Shown: positions 7,160 through 13,152 of the stretch, piece by piece
Layout of the letters: the number at the start of each line of letters is the position of its first letter
How positions within the stretch are numbered: position 1 is the stretch's first letter
Source of the DNA: Rubrivivax sp.
Lineage (GTDB): Bacteria > Pseudomonadota > Gammaproteobacteria > Burkholderiales > Burkholderiaceae_C
NCBI GenBank assembly: GCA_027484885.1
Contig: JAIXSD010000480.1
Location: 1 to 13,152, forward strand
Length of the DNA stretch: 13,152 nucleotides
Reading direction: 5' to 3'
Made by a program: the position numbers and the translations under genes
The notes under the pieces: generated by a model
What the model was told of the DNA's origin: nothing
Seen by the model: the letters and a program-made list of their open reading frames with translations, nothing else
Databases searched by the model: none

Positions 7160-8065
7160 TCAGGACGGTTGCTGCAGCAGCGCGAGCTGGTCCTTGAGCC
7201 GCAGCACCTCGTCCTTGAGCTGCTTGTTCTCGGCCGTCAGCTCGGCCACGGTGTCTTGCAGCAGCTTGAGCTGGGTTTCGCGGTTGCGCAGGTCGGCGTC
7301 GCTGGCGCTGTCTGCGGCGCTGCCGGCTTCGTCGGTGGCCTCCGTGCCGGCCTCGGCGGCCTTGGGGGCGCGGCTGCCGCTCTTGCCCTCGCGCACGCGC
7401 TTGGCGGCTTGCTGCAGCTCTTTCTTGCCCCCGGCCACGGCGGCGATTTGTTCTTCCGGTGCCAGGCTGGCCACGGCGGCAGCGGCGTTGATGGAGATGG
7501 TGCCGGCCTTGACCGCCTCGACCAGCTCAGGTGCTGCGCTTTTCTGGATCTTCTCGATCTGCACCACGGTGTTGCTGCTGATGCGCGCAGCCTTGGCGAT
7601 GGCTTCGCGGCTGGTCAGCGGCTCGGGCGGGGGCAGGGCGCTGCTGTCGGGGCCGGTGGGCAGGCCGTCGGTCAGATCGGGCGGGAACTCCACCGCGCCG
7701 GCGGAGCCGGCTTCGGCCAGGCGGGCGACGGCCTCTTTGGCGCGCGCGGCGACGATTTCCTTCTTGCGCAGGGCCAGGATGCCGCGCTGGAAATCCGACA
7801 CGCTGCGCCGACCCAGGTGCTGGTCGATCATCCACAGATGCACGTCTTCCATGGACTTGAAGCGCGGGTTTTGCACCGTCTGGAAGGGGATGCCGTGCTT
7901 CTGGCAGATGCCATAGCGGTTGTGGCCGTCGACCAGGATCTCGCCCCAGAGCACCAGCGCATCGCGGCAGCCCTCGGCCAGGATGCTGCGCTCCAGCGCC
8001 TGGTGTTCTTCGGGGGTCAGCGGGTCGATGTAGGCGCGCAGTTCGTCAAGGACGGTGATGTTCAT
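7160..8065 (-). CDS. ParB/Srx-domain protein with HTH and coiled coil
   Basis: 301 residues. The N-terminal ParB/Srx-like domain (about 15-65) contains EGCRDALVLWGEILVDGHNR (31-50), the family's 'xDPLxVxxxxLVDGHxR' block. DGHNR replaces the GERR/GxRR motif of true CTP-hydrolysing partition ParB, so it is unlikely to be the chromosome partition protein. A helix-turn-helix (SREAIAKAARISSNTVVQIE, 152-171) follows, then helices with repeated Ala-rich turns (181-222), an Ala/Ser/Glu linker (230-257), and a leucine-rich coiled coil at the end (about 259-298), probably for dimerisation. It is likely DNA-binding; target and role are unknown. The ATG at 8065 is preferred over an upstream extension that overlaps the response-regulator gene. 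A hairpin lies in its 80-base leader. There is no ParA partner in view, and the gene sits between a receiver and a diguanylate cyclase gene. Confidence 0.82.
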   Translation of the reverse strand: MNITVLDELRAYIDPLTPEEHQALERSILAEGCRDALVLWGEILVDGHNRYGICQKHGIPFQTVQNPRFKSMEDVHLWMIDQHLGRRSVSDFQRGILALRKKEIVAARAKEAVARLAEAGSAGAVEFPPDLTDGLPTGPDSSALPPPEPLTSREAIAKAARISSNTVVQIEKIQKSAAPELVEAVKAGTISINAAAAVASLAPEEQIAAVAGGKKELQQAAKRVREGKSGSRAPKAAEAGTEATDEAGSAADSASDADLRNRETQLKLLQDTVAELTAENKQLKDEVLRLKDQLALLQQPS

Positions 8066-8082
8066 GGGCTGGTGAGGGGCAG

Positions 8083-8100
8083 GGCTTCCGTGGGGAAGCC
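8083..8100 (-). promoter_or_regulatory. Perfect 7-bp hairpin just before the ParB-like start
   Basis: GGCTTCC / GGAAGCC (8083-8089, 8094-8100) with a four-base loop, ending 17 bases from the start codon. It lies in the minus-strand leader where the ribosome would load and is not followed by T residues, so it is not a terminator. It may be an operator (the protein has an HTH and could bind its own leader) or an mRNA control element. Confidence 0.4.
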
Positions 8101-8145
8101 GCCATATTGGGCTGATCGGGTGACAAACGAGAAAGGGCGCGCATT

Positions 8146-8670
8146 TTAGGCTGGCTGCGCGGCCACCTCGTCGGCGCCCTGTGCCAACTTCAAGCCCAGC
8201 CCCAGCCCCAAGCCCTGCGCCACCGCCTGGCGCAGCTCGTCCGCGGCAAAGGGTTTGTGCAGCAAGAACAGGGCGCCATGCTGCTGCGCCCGGCGCTGGC
8301 AATCGCTGCCCCGGTCCATGGTGATGAAGCCCACGGGCAGCTGCTCAAAGCCCGCCTGGCGCAGGCGCTGCAGCATTTCCAGGCCTGAGGCGCCCGGCAT
8401 ATGCCAGTCGGCCAGCACCAGATCGGGCTGGAAGCGCGCCACCTGGGTCAGGGCGTCCAGGCCGTCGCTGGCGGTTTCGATCTGCAGAGGCCCCAGGGCT
8501 TCGCAGTCCAGGCAGCGGCGGATCAAGGCCTGGATGGCGCGGCTGTCGTCCACGATCAAGACGCGGCGCGCGCGCCGCAGGGCCTGGCTGCCGCCGGCGT
8601 GGTCTCTGTCATGGTCGTGGTCGTTGTTGGGCTGGCTGGCCGCCGCCAGCTCCTGGGTGTGCACCGTCAT
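8146..8670 (-). CDS. Single-domain response regulator (CheY-like receiver)
   Basis: 174 residues with one receiver domain (about 36-152). The acidic pair is at 41-42 (VDDS), the phosphoacceptor is Asp88 in LADWHMPG (86-93), the conserved Thr is 117 (FITM), and Lys139 lies in LHKPF (137-141). All required residues are present, so it should be phosphorylated by a histidine kinase; none is adjacent. No output domain is attached. An N-terminal His/Asp-rich stretch (NNDHDHDRDH, 15-24) and a GLGLGLGL tail are low complexity. The start at 8670 is chosen because GAGGG stands 6 bases upstream; an ATG at 8676 directly abuts that motif and is less likely. The ParB-like gene begins 80 bases after its stop, so co-transcription is plausible. 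It could function like a CheY in chemotaxis or bind a partner. Confidence 0.88.
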   Translation of the reverse strand: MTVHTQELAAASQPNNDHDHDRDHAGGSQALRRARRVLIVDDSRAIQALIRRCLDCEALGPLQIETASDGLDALTQVARFQPDLVLADWHMPGASGLEMLQRLRQAGFEQLPVGFITMDRGSDCQRRAQQHGALFLLHKPFAADELRQAVAQGLGLGLGLKLAQGADEVAAQPA

Positions 8671-8676
8671 CGCCAT

Positions 8677-9129
8677 CCCTCACTCACTCGCTCATTCACT
8701 CGTGGGTCTCGGCCGGAGCGCTGTTGTGCGCGCTTTCGGCGTTCGGATCTGCTCGCGCCGCATCTGTCGCCCGGTGGGGCGTGTGTTGGCGGGCAAGCGG
8801 GTGGCTCCCTGGGCCGTGCTGATGCCGGTGTGTGAGCCCGTGTTGGCGCGGGCACCGGGATGGGTGCTCCATCCACGCGCGCATCGCCTGGGCTTCTTGG
8901 CTGCGGAGTTTCGGGGCGAGCTGCGCCCAGTCAAAGCCTGAACAGGGCGGGCAAAGTGGTGCATCTCTGTGCCGCGCCGGGCCTTGGGGCGCAGAGCGCG
9001 CGCCTGGGTGAGCTGCCGGGCCGCAGGGTGGGTGTGCGTCTGTGGTGGCAACCGCACAATGGGTGGCTGTGGGGCTCTGGCATGAGGCCTGAGCAAGACG
9101 AGCAAAACGAAGGAAAGCGAGTCCCGAGC
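8677..9129. other. Divergent intergenic region without a supportable gene
   Basis: About 450 bases separate the receiver gene (minus) from the flavoprotein (plus). Beside the receiver start is a short CACTCACTC-type repeat (8680-8700). A small inverted repeat, GCACC / GGTGC (8852-8867), is present. Open frames here run through on both strands but lack recognisable protein sense and are probably GC-driven. No convincing promoter hexamers were found, although two oppositely oriented promoters are expected. Confidence 0.5.
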
Positions 9130-10293
9130 ATGAGTGAGCTTCGGCCGGAGGCAGATTTGGACCGCGTGGACGCGGTGGTGGTGGGCGCCGGCGTGCTGGG
9201 CCTGGCCGTGGGCCGGGCGCTGGCGCAGCGCGGCCTGGAAACCCTGGTGCTGGAGCGTGCCGGCCAGATCGGCAGCGGCATCAGCTCGCGCAGCAGCGAG
9301 GTTATCCATGCCGGGCTCTACTATCCCAGCGGCTCGCTCAAGGCCGAGCTCTGCGTGCGCGGCCGCGAGCTGCTCTACGACTTCTGTGCCTCGCATGCCG
9401 TGCCGCACCGCCGCTGCGGCAAACTGCTGGTGGCCACCGAGCCGGCCCAGCTGCCGGCCTTGCAGGCCCTGGCCGAGCAGGCGCGGCGCAATGGCGTGGA
9501 CGATGTGCAAGCCTTGAGCGCTGCGCAGGCGCGGGCGCTGGAACCCGCACTGCGCTGCGAGGCGGCCTTGCTCTCGCCCTCGACCGGCATCGTCGACAGC
9601 CATGCCCTGATGCTGGCCCTGCAGGGCGAGCTGGAGGCCGCGGGCGGCTGCGTGGCCTTGGGCAGCCCGGTGCGCGCCCTGCGCCGCCAGGGCGGGTTGT
9701 GGCGGGTGGAGATGGAGGCCGAGGCTGGCGGCGATGCGGGTGAATCCTTCGCCGTGCTGACGCCACGCGTGGTCAATGCTGCCGGCCTGTGGGCACCGGC
9801 CCTGGCGCGGGCCACCGAGGGCCTCGCCGCCTGCCATCAGCCGGCGCCGCGTTTTTGCAAGGGCAGCTATTTCTCGCTCTCAGGCCCTGCGCCTTTTTCG
9901 CACCTGATCTATCCCATGCCCCAAGCTGCGGGCCTCGGCGTGCACCTGACCCTGGACCTGGGCGGCCAGGCCCGCTTCGGGCCCGATGTGGAGTGGCTGG
10001 ACGGCGTCAGCGACCCGGCTGCGCTGGACTACCGCGTCGACCCTGCGCGCGGCGAGCGCTTTGCCGCCGAGGTGCGCCGCTACTGGCCCGATCTGCCCGA
10101 GGGCCGTTTGCAAGCAGCCTATGCCGGCGTGCGGCCCAAGATCAGCGGGCCGGGCGAGCTGGCCGCGGATTTCCGCATCGAGGGGCCCGCCGAGCATGGT
10201 CTGGCCGGTCTGGTGCAACTGCTGGGCCTGGAGTCCCCCGGGCTGACCAGCTGCCTGGCGGTGGCCGAGCGGGTGTCAGCGCTCTTGGATTGA
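9130..10293 (+). CDS. L-2-hydroxyglutarate oxidase/dehydrogenase-like FAD oxidoreductase
   Basis: 387 residues of the DAO-fold flavoprotein family. The FAD-binding beta-alpha-beta is [16 protein letters not shown] (16-31, GxGxxG at 19-24), ending at Glu42 in VLER. The following [20 protein letters not shown] (53-72) is characteristic of the L2HGDH/LhgO group, as is CGKLLVATE and the C-terminal [17 protein letters not shown] near 359-375. This group oxidises L-2-hydroxyglutarate to 2-oxoglutarate, passing electrons to oxygen or quinone. Family membership is strong, but exact substrate is inferred. ATG at 9130 is preferred since family proteins begin shortly before the FAD motif; ATG at 9082 is an in-frame alternative. 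Its last 18 bases overlap the end of bpt on the other strand. Confidence 0.87.
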   Translation: MSELRPEADLDRVDAVVVGAGVLGLAVGRALAQRGLETLVLERAGQIGSGISSRSSEVIHAGLYYPSGSLKAELCVRGRELLYDFCASHAVPHRRCGKLLVATEPAQLPALQALAEQARRNGVDDVQALSAAQARALEPALRCEAALLSPSTGIVDSHALMLALQGELEAAGGCVALGSPVRALRRQGGLWRVEMEAEAGGDAGESFAVLTPRVVNAAGLWAPALARATEGLAACHQPAPRFCKGSYFSLSGPAPFSHLIYPMPQAAGLGVHLTLDLGGQARFGPDVEWLDGVSDPAALDYRVDPARGERFAAEVRRYWPDLPEGRLQAAYAGVRPKISGPGELAADFRIEGPAEHGLAGLVQLLGLESPGLTSCLAVAERVSALLD

Positions 10294-11082
10294 GTCAGGC
10301 GCTGCGCCCGGGCGCGCCGTGCTGCCCATGGCCTGTGCCGGGTCCGCCTCGTCGGCCCAATTCCACTGGCCTTGCTGCAGCAGCTGGTGCGGGCGGAAAT
10401 CGGCCTTGTAGGCCATCTTGCCGCTCTCGGCGATCCAGTAGCCGAGGTAGAGGTGGGCCAGCTGCAGATCGCGCGTTTGCTGGATCTGCCAGAGCACGTT
10501 GTAGGTGCCGTAACTGGTTTTCTCTTCGGGCTCGTAGAAGGTGTAGACGGCCGAGAGTCCATCGCTGAGGATGTCCAGGATGGACACCATCTTGAGCACC
10601 ATCTCGCCGTCCTCGCGCCGCTCGCGGAACTCCACCAGGCGCGAGTTGATGCGGCTTTGCAGCAGGAACTGGCTGTACTGCTCGACGCTGTCGTGGTCCA
10701 TGCCGCCGCCCGAGTGGCGCGCGGCCTGGTAGCGCAGATAGAGCTCGTAATGCTCCTGGCTGTAACCCAGGCGCATGACCTTGGCTTGCAGATGCTGGTG
10801 TTGGCGCAGGGCGCGGCGCTGGCTGCGGCTGGGCTTGAAGCTGGCCACCGGGATGCGCATGGGCACGCAGGCCTTGCAGCCATCGCAGAAGGGCCGGTAG
10901 GTGAACAAGCCGCTGCGCCGGAACCCGGCCGCCACCAGGGCCGAGTAGGCATCGGCGTGGATCAGGTGGCTGGGCGTGGCCACCTGGGAGCGCGCCTGGC
11001 GGTCGGCCAGGTAGCTGCAGGGGTAGGCGGCCGTGGCGTAGAACTGCAGCTGGGCCAGCGGAAGCTCTTTCAGATGGGTCAC
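10276..11082 (-). CDS. bpt: Aspartate/glutamate leucyltransferase (Bpt; arginyltransferase family)
   Basis: 268 residues. The protein moves leucine from Leu-tRNA onto proteins with N-terminal Asp or Glu, making them ClpS/ClpAP substrates (N-end rule). Family features: [14 protein letters not shown] (12-25, conserved Cys22), [21 protein letters not shown] (54-74) with CxxCxxC at 66, 69 and 72, and the C-terminal acetyltransferase-like half with [20 protein letters not shown] (214-233). A ~28-residue tail follows. The start was chosen by homology as GTG at 11082 (reads [11 protein letters not shown], typical of the family's start); no good ribosome site precedes it. An ATG at ~11172 in the same frame would overlap aat. 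The gene follows aat by 70 bases, likely one operon. The 3' end overlaps the convergent flavoprotein gene by 18 bases. Confidence 0.92.
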   Translation of the reverse strand: MTHLKELPLAQLQFYATAAYPCSYLADRQARSQVATPSHLIHADAYSALVAAGFRRSGLFTYRPFCDGCKACVPMRIPVASFKPSRSQRRALRQHQHLQAKVMRLGYSQEHYELYLRYQAARHSGGGMDHDSVEQYSQFLLQSRINSRLVEFRERREDGEMVLKMVSILDILSDGLSAVYTFYEPEEKTSYGTYNVLWQIQQTRDLQLAHLYLGYWIAESGKMAYKADFRPHQLLQQGQWNWADEADPAQAMGSTARPGAAPDSIQER

Positions 11083-11152
11083 GGTCGTCGGCTCGGTGGC
11101 GTCAAGAATGTTGGGGGATTCGGAAGGAGAGTTGGCTTGAGGACCAGAAGGC

Positions 11153-11920
11153 TCAGCGGCCCAGTCCGGCATCGCGGTCGAAGGCCGGGCCCAGCTGCGC
11201 CCACAGCGCCGGATGATAGGTCCAATCCTGCGGGGCGGGCCGCTGCAGGGCTTGCTGCAGATGCGCTTCAAACTGCTGACGCGGCACCTCGGCGGCGCCC
11301 AGCGAGGCCAGGTGGCGGGTGTTTTGCTGGCAATCGATCCAGGGGATGCCATGCCGGCGGCACAGGCAGATCAGGGCGGTCAGGGCGATCTTGGACGCAT
11401 CCGTGCGGCGCATGAACATCGATTCGCCAAAAAACATGCCGCCGAGGTTGATGCCGTAGAGTCCGCCCGCCAGTTCGCCGTCCATCCAGGTCTCGATGCT
11501 GTGCACGGCGCCTTGCGCCCGCGACCAGGCCAGGTAGGCGGCCTGCATCTCGGGCAGGATCCAGGTGCCGCTCTGGCCCTCGCGCGGCGCCTGGGCGCAG
11601 GCCCGCAGCACCTCGGGCAGGGCGCTGTCCACCCGGATCTCGCAGCCCGGCGTGCGGATGAAATGCTGCAAGGTCTTGCGCAGCGAGCGCGAGAGCTTGA
11701 AATGGGCGGTCTGCAGCACCATGCGCGGGTCCGGCGCCCACCACAGCGGTGGCTGATTGGGCCCGTACCAGGGAAAGATGCCGCGCGCGTAGGCAGCGGC
11801 CAGGCGCTCGGGGCGGAGGTCGCCGCCGGCGGCCAGCAGGCCCGGGGCGTCGGATTCGGGCCCCAGCGCACGCTGCGTCGGGGGGAAGTCCAGGCTGCGT
11901 TCATCCAACCAATCGATCAT
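11153..11920 (-). CDS. aat: Leucyl/phenylalanyl-tRNA--protein transferase
   Basis: 255 residues, a normal length for Aat. The enzyme adds Leu or Phe from aminoacyl-tRNA to N-terminal Lys or Arg of proteins, creating ClpS ligands. Signatures: [21 protein letters not shown] (27-47), GIFPWY (47-52), [10 protein letters not shown] (57-66), [18 protein letters not shown] (152-169; the GESMF block of the active pocket), and [16 protein letters not shown] (194-209). It starts at ATG 11920, 23 bases from the divergent ArsC-like start, so its promoter must overlap that gene's 5' end or lie inside it. bpt follows downstream, pairing both N-end-rule transferases. Confidence 0.96.
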   Translation of the reverse strand: MIDWLDERSLDFPPTQRALGPESDAPGLLAAGGDLRPERLAAAYARGIFPWYGPNQPPLWWAPDPRMVLQTAHFKLSRSLRKTLQHFIRTPGCEIRVDSALPEVLRACAQAPREGQSGTWILPEMQAAYLAWSRAQGAVHSIETWMDGELAGGLYGINLGGMFFGESMFMRRTDASKIALTALICLCRRHGIPWIDCQQNTRHLASLGAAEVPRQQFEAHLQQALQRPAPQDWTYHPALWAQLGPAFDRDAGLGR

Positions 11921-11943
11921 GCGGTCATGGTAGCGTGCGAGCC

Positions 11944-12306
11944 ATGATTACCGTTTATGGCATCCCCAACTGCGACACCGTCAAACGCGCCCGCACCTGG
12001 CTGCAAGAACAGCCCGGGCTGACGTTTGAATTCCACGACTTCAAGAAAGCCGGCGTCCCCGCCGACCAGCTGCCCCTCTGGATGGCCGCCCTGGGCTGGG
12101 ACAAGGTGATCAACCGAGCCGGCACCACCTGGCGCAAGCTCGACGAGGCCACCAAAGCCGCCGTCGTCGACGCCACCAGCGCCACCCAACTCGCCCTGGC
12201 CCAGCCCAGCGTCATCAAGCGGCCGTTGGTGCGCTGGGCGGATGGCAGCTTCACGGTGGGGTTTGCCGTGGAGGTGTTTGGAGAGAGGGTGGCGCGGGGC
12301 GGGTGA
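11944..12306 (+). CDS. ArsC/YffB-family thioredoxin-fold reductase-like protein
   Basis: 120 residues with the arsenate-reductase-like fold (PF03960). The N-terminus reads [19 protein letters not shown] (2-20) with the single active-site cysteine Cys10 in the family position, and later [13 protein letters not shown] (90-102), the cis-Pro region with the conserved RP. The NCDTVKKA-type start is that of the YffB group, which is not a proven arsenate reductase; a glutathione-dependent thiol role is usually proposed. No other arsenic genes are near. The start at ATG 11944 lies 23 bases from divergent aat. A terminator candidate follows ~60 bases after the stop. Confidence 0.9.
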   Translation: MITVYGIPNCDTVKRARTWLQEQPGLTFEFHDFKKAGVPADQLPLWMAALGWDKVINRAGTTWRKLDEATKAAVVDATSATQLALAQPSVIKRPLVRWADGSFTVGFAVEVFGERVARGG

Positions 12307-12366
12307 GGGGGGGCTTGCGTGCTTCCGGGCGGCTCTTGGGCACTCACATGCCTCGTGTTGGACACC

Positions 12367-12397
12367 CAAACTGAGCGGGCTCGGTTTGCCCCTTTTT
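12367..12397 (+). terminator. Probable intrinsic terminator of the ArsC-like gene
   Basis: CAAACTGAG (12367-12375) pairs with CTCGGTTTG (12380-12388), nine pairs with one T-G wobble, loop CGGG, followed by CCCC and TTTTT (12393-12397) then more Ts. A shorter GGGC/GCCC stem nearer the T-run is an alternative. It sits 60 bases past the stop codon in the direction of that gene. Confidence 0.6.
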
Positions 12398-12425
12398 GTT
12401 GTTTGGATACACTGAACTCGAGCGT

Positions 12426-12449
12426 TCATGGGGCATCGCAAGCCCATGA
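12426..12449. repeat. Near-perfect inverted repeat between the terminator and the attI-like site
   Basis: TCATGGGGC (12426-12434) pairs with GCCCATGA (12442-12449), eight pairs with one bulged G, loop of seven. It is followed by T-rich sequence (12450-12470), so it may act as a second terminator, or it may be an operator. It lies in DNA that is AT-richer than the genes to its left. Confidence 0.5.
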
Positions 12450-12479
12450 TTTGGAGTGAGTTTTTGTGTTTCGGAATGG

Positions 12480-12543
12480 TTGGGTTACAGCGACAGCTGG
12501 AATCGATACGCAGCACTAAAGTCGCTCGATAACAAAGTTAGGC
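12480..12543 (+). other. Integron attI-like recombination site
   Basis: The end of this stretch carries a simple-site core GTTAGGC (12537-12543) preceded by AACAAA, and upstream ACGCAGCA (12508-12515) and AGTCGC (12520-12525). Order and spacing match the 3' part of class 1 attI as I recall it (ACGCAGCA, four bases, AGTCGC, then AAACAAAGTTAGGC); I count about 29 of 36 positions identical. Crossover would fall between G12537 and T12538, making the next gene the first cassette. The comparison is from memory, and no integrase gene is visible within the window. An attC interpretation is less likely: no RYYYAAC partner was found upstream. Confidence 0.55.
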
Positions 12544-12595
12544 GTCGCAACTCACCCGCCCCCTACACTCCCAGAAAGTCTCGACCAGGTTAGAT

Positions 12596-13036
12596 ATGTA
12601 CAAAGACACACCGGCCTACAGATCGCTCCTAGACGCATGGAAGATCCGCGGCAAGCCCGTCGTCGTTTGGGCAGGTTCGGGCCTAAGTGCCCCAAGCGGC
12701 CTACCTACCTGGCCCGCGCTGCAAAAGAAGCTAGAAGAAGAAGCTGAGGCGGCCATTCGTGGAGCCAATGACGCCTCTGCGGCACGGCGCCGGGCGCTGC
12801 TCTCCGCCTCACGAGCCGCTCCGTCCACGTGGAAGTCCTTTGAACACCTAGAAGAGTCCTTCGGCCAAAGCTCTTTTCAGTCCGCCATTACAAGACAGTT
12901 GCAGGACGCGCTTCGCTGCGCCATTCCGCCCGGCTATACGCAGCTTTGGAACCTCGGCGTTCGGGGAATTTTGACTTTAAACATTGATCGGCTAGCCCAC
13001 CGCGCTTACCTGAAGAGCGATGCCCGGGACTTTTGA
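12596..13036 (+). pseudogene. SIR2-domain (defence-type) gene truncated by an IS3-family element
   Basis: The 146 codons are the N-terminal part of a SIR2-fold protein: VVVWAGSGLSAPSGLPTW (22-39; NAD-binding GAGxS-like loop and GxP motif) and GILTLNIDRLAHRAYL (124-139; the TxNxD motif with Asn129 and Asp131). The region holding the catalytic histidine and everything after is missing. Proteins with this SIR2_2-type domain degrade NAD in several bacterial anti-phage systems. The frame ends because TGA at 13034-13036 is the first three bases of the IS end. ATG at 12596 has AGG seven bases upstream. Codon choice (CTA, AGA, GAA) and lower GC differ from the genes to the left, a sign of transfer. 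The missing part probably lies beyond the IS. Confidence 0.75.
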
Positions 13037-13152
13037 ATCGCCCCGGGTTTCGCGGAGGCCAGTTGGTTTAAGTCAGGCGGTCGCGGCCTGACCAGCGCGT
13101 TGACGATGGTAGTTGGCTTCGAACTCCGCTGGCGGGAGGTAGCCCAGTGGTC
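13034..13152 (-). mobile_element. End of an IS3-family insertion sequence (partial)
   Basis: The element begins at 13034 with a terminal inverted repeat reading TGAATCGCCCCGGGTTTCGC, of the TGAACCGCCCCGGG type common in IS3-family elements. The transposase C-terminus lies just inside and reads away from the SIR2 gene. The rest, including the other end and the target duplication, is outside the window. Confidence 0.8.
13073..13152 (-). CDS. IS3-family transposase (OrfB), C-terminal 25 residues
   Basis: Reading from the right edge toward 13073, the frame gives PLGYLPPAEFEANYHRQRAG followed by five more residues and TGA. 'LGYxxPAEFE..Y' is the usual end of the DDE integrase domain of IS3-family OrfB. 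The catalytic triad is outside the window. The stop lies ~39 bases from the element end, as expected for this family. Confidence 0.8.
   Translation of the reverse strand, partial: PLGYLPPAEFEANYHRQRAGQAATA

Noticed and set aside
7160..8065. Chromosome or plasmid partition ParB
   Set aside because: It has DGHNR in place of the GERR-type CTP motif and has no ParA or parS in view.
6627..8149. Plus-strand frames opposite the cyclase and ParB-like genes
   Set aside because: Compositional shadows; the minus strand encodes GGEEF and ParB/Srx motifs.
8066..8302. N-terminal extension of the ParB-like protein
   Set aside because: Overlaps the receiver coding region and reads as Gly/Ala/Arg-rich noise; the ParB domain begins shortly after 8065.
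8860..9129. 90-residue N-terminal extension of the flavoprotein
   Set aside because: No family resemblance; the FAD motif normally lies near the start, which 9130 satisfies.
11944..12306. Arsenic-resistance operon
   Set aside because: The protein is of the YffB-like branch and no arsR, arsB or acr3 gene is nearby.
12426..12543. A complete attC site
   Set aside because: The GTTAGGC end is present but I found no matching RYYYAAC partner or long imperfect dyad; attI fits better.
1..13152. CRISPR array, tRNA or rRNA genes
   Set aside because: No regularly spaced direct repeats and no tRNA or rRNA signatures were seen on either strand.

Overview
The window is GC-rich, tightly packed bacterial DNA. 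Gene content and protein character suggest a betaproteobacterium of the order Burkholderiales, probably near the Rubrivivax/Roseateles group. That is an inference from recognised families (bpt, aat, a Cache chemoreceptor, a YidD-like protein), not from a marker gene. Positions 1 to about 12,300 look like ordinary chromosome. The last ~700 bases look like a small acquired region.

Layout. The 3' part of a GMC-type oxidoreductase runs off the left edge (minus strand). A small lipoprotein gene follows on the plus strand and overlaps a two-DTG aspartic protease-like gene that starts at TTG. A ~600-base leader then precedes a chemoreceptor gene. It carries a perfect FNR-type box (TTGAT-N4-ATCAA) and a probable cyclic-di-GMP-I (GEMM) riboswitch aptamer. 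An AhpD-like protein and a YidD-like protein with a cysteine-rich tail come next. They converge on a minus-strand run transcribed in the order CheY-like receiver, ParB/Srx-domain protein, GGDEF diguanylate cyclase. Then come an L-2-hydroxyglutarate oxidase-like flavoprotein (plus), the N-end-rule transferase pair aat-bpt (minus) and an ArsC/YffB-like reductase (plus).

Right end. A probable terminator after the ArsC-like gene is followed by ~150 bases of AT-richer DNA ending in a sequence that resembles an integron attI site (core GTTAGGC at 12537-12543). No integrase gene is visible. Just downstream lies the 5' part of a SIR2-domain gene of the kind found in anti-phage systems. It is cut by the end of an IS3-family element whose first three bases (TGA) now act as the stop codon. 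My reading is a remnant integron platform with a defence-gene cassette knocked out by an IS. This is the least ordinary part of the window.

How the genes may work together. Signalling dominates the middle: a chemoreceptor probably controlled by oxygen/redox and c-di-GMP, and within 3 kb a diguanylate cyclase with an intact inhibitory site, plus a lone receiver protein. aat and bpt together supply both tRNA-dependent transferases that tag proteins with N-terminal leucine for ClpS/ClpAP.
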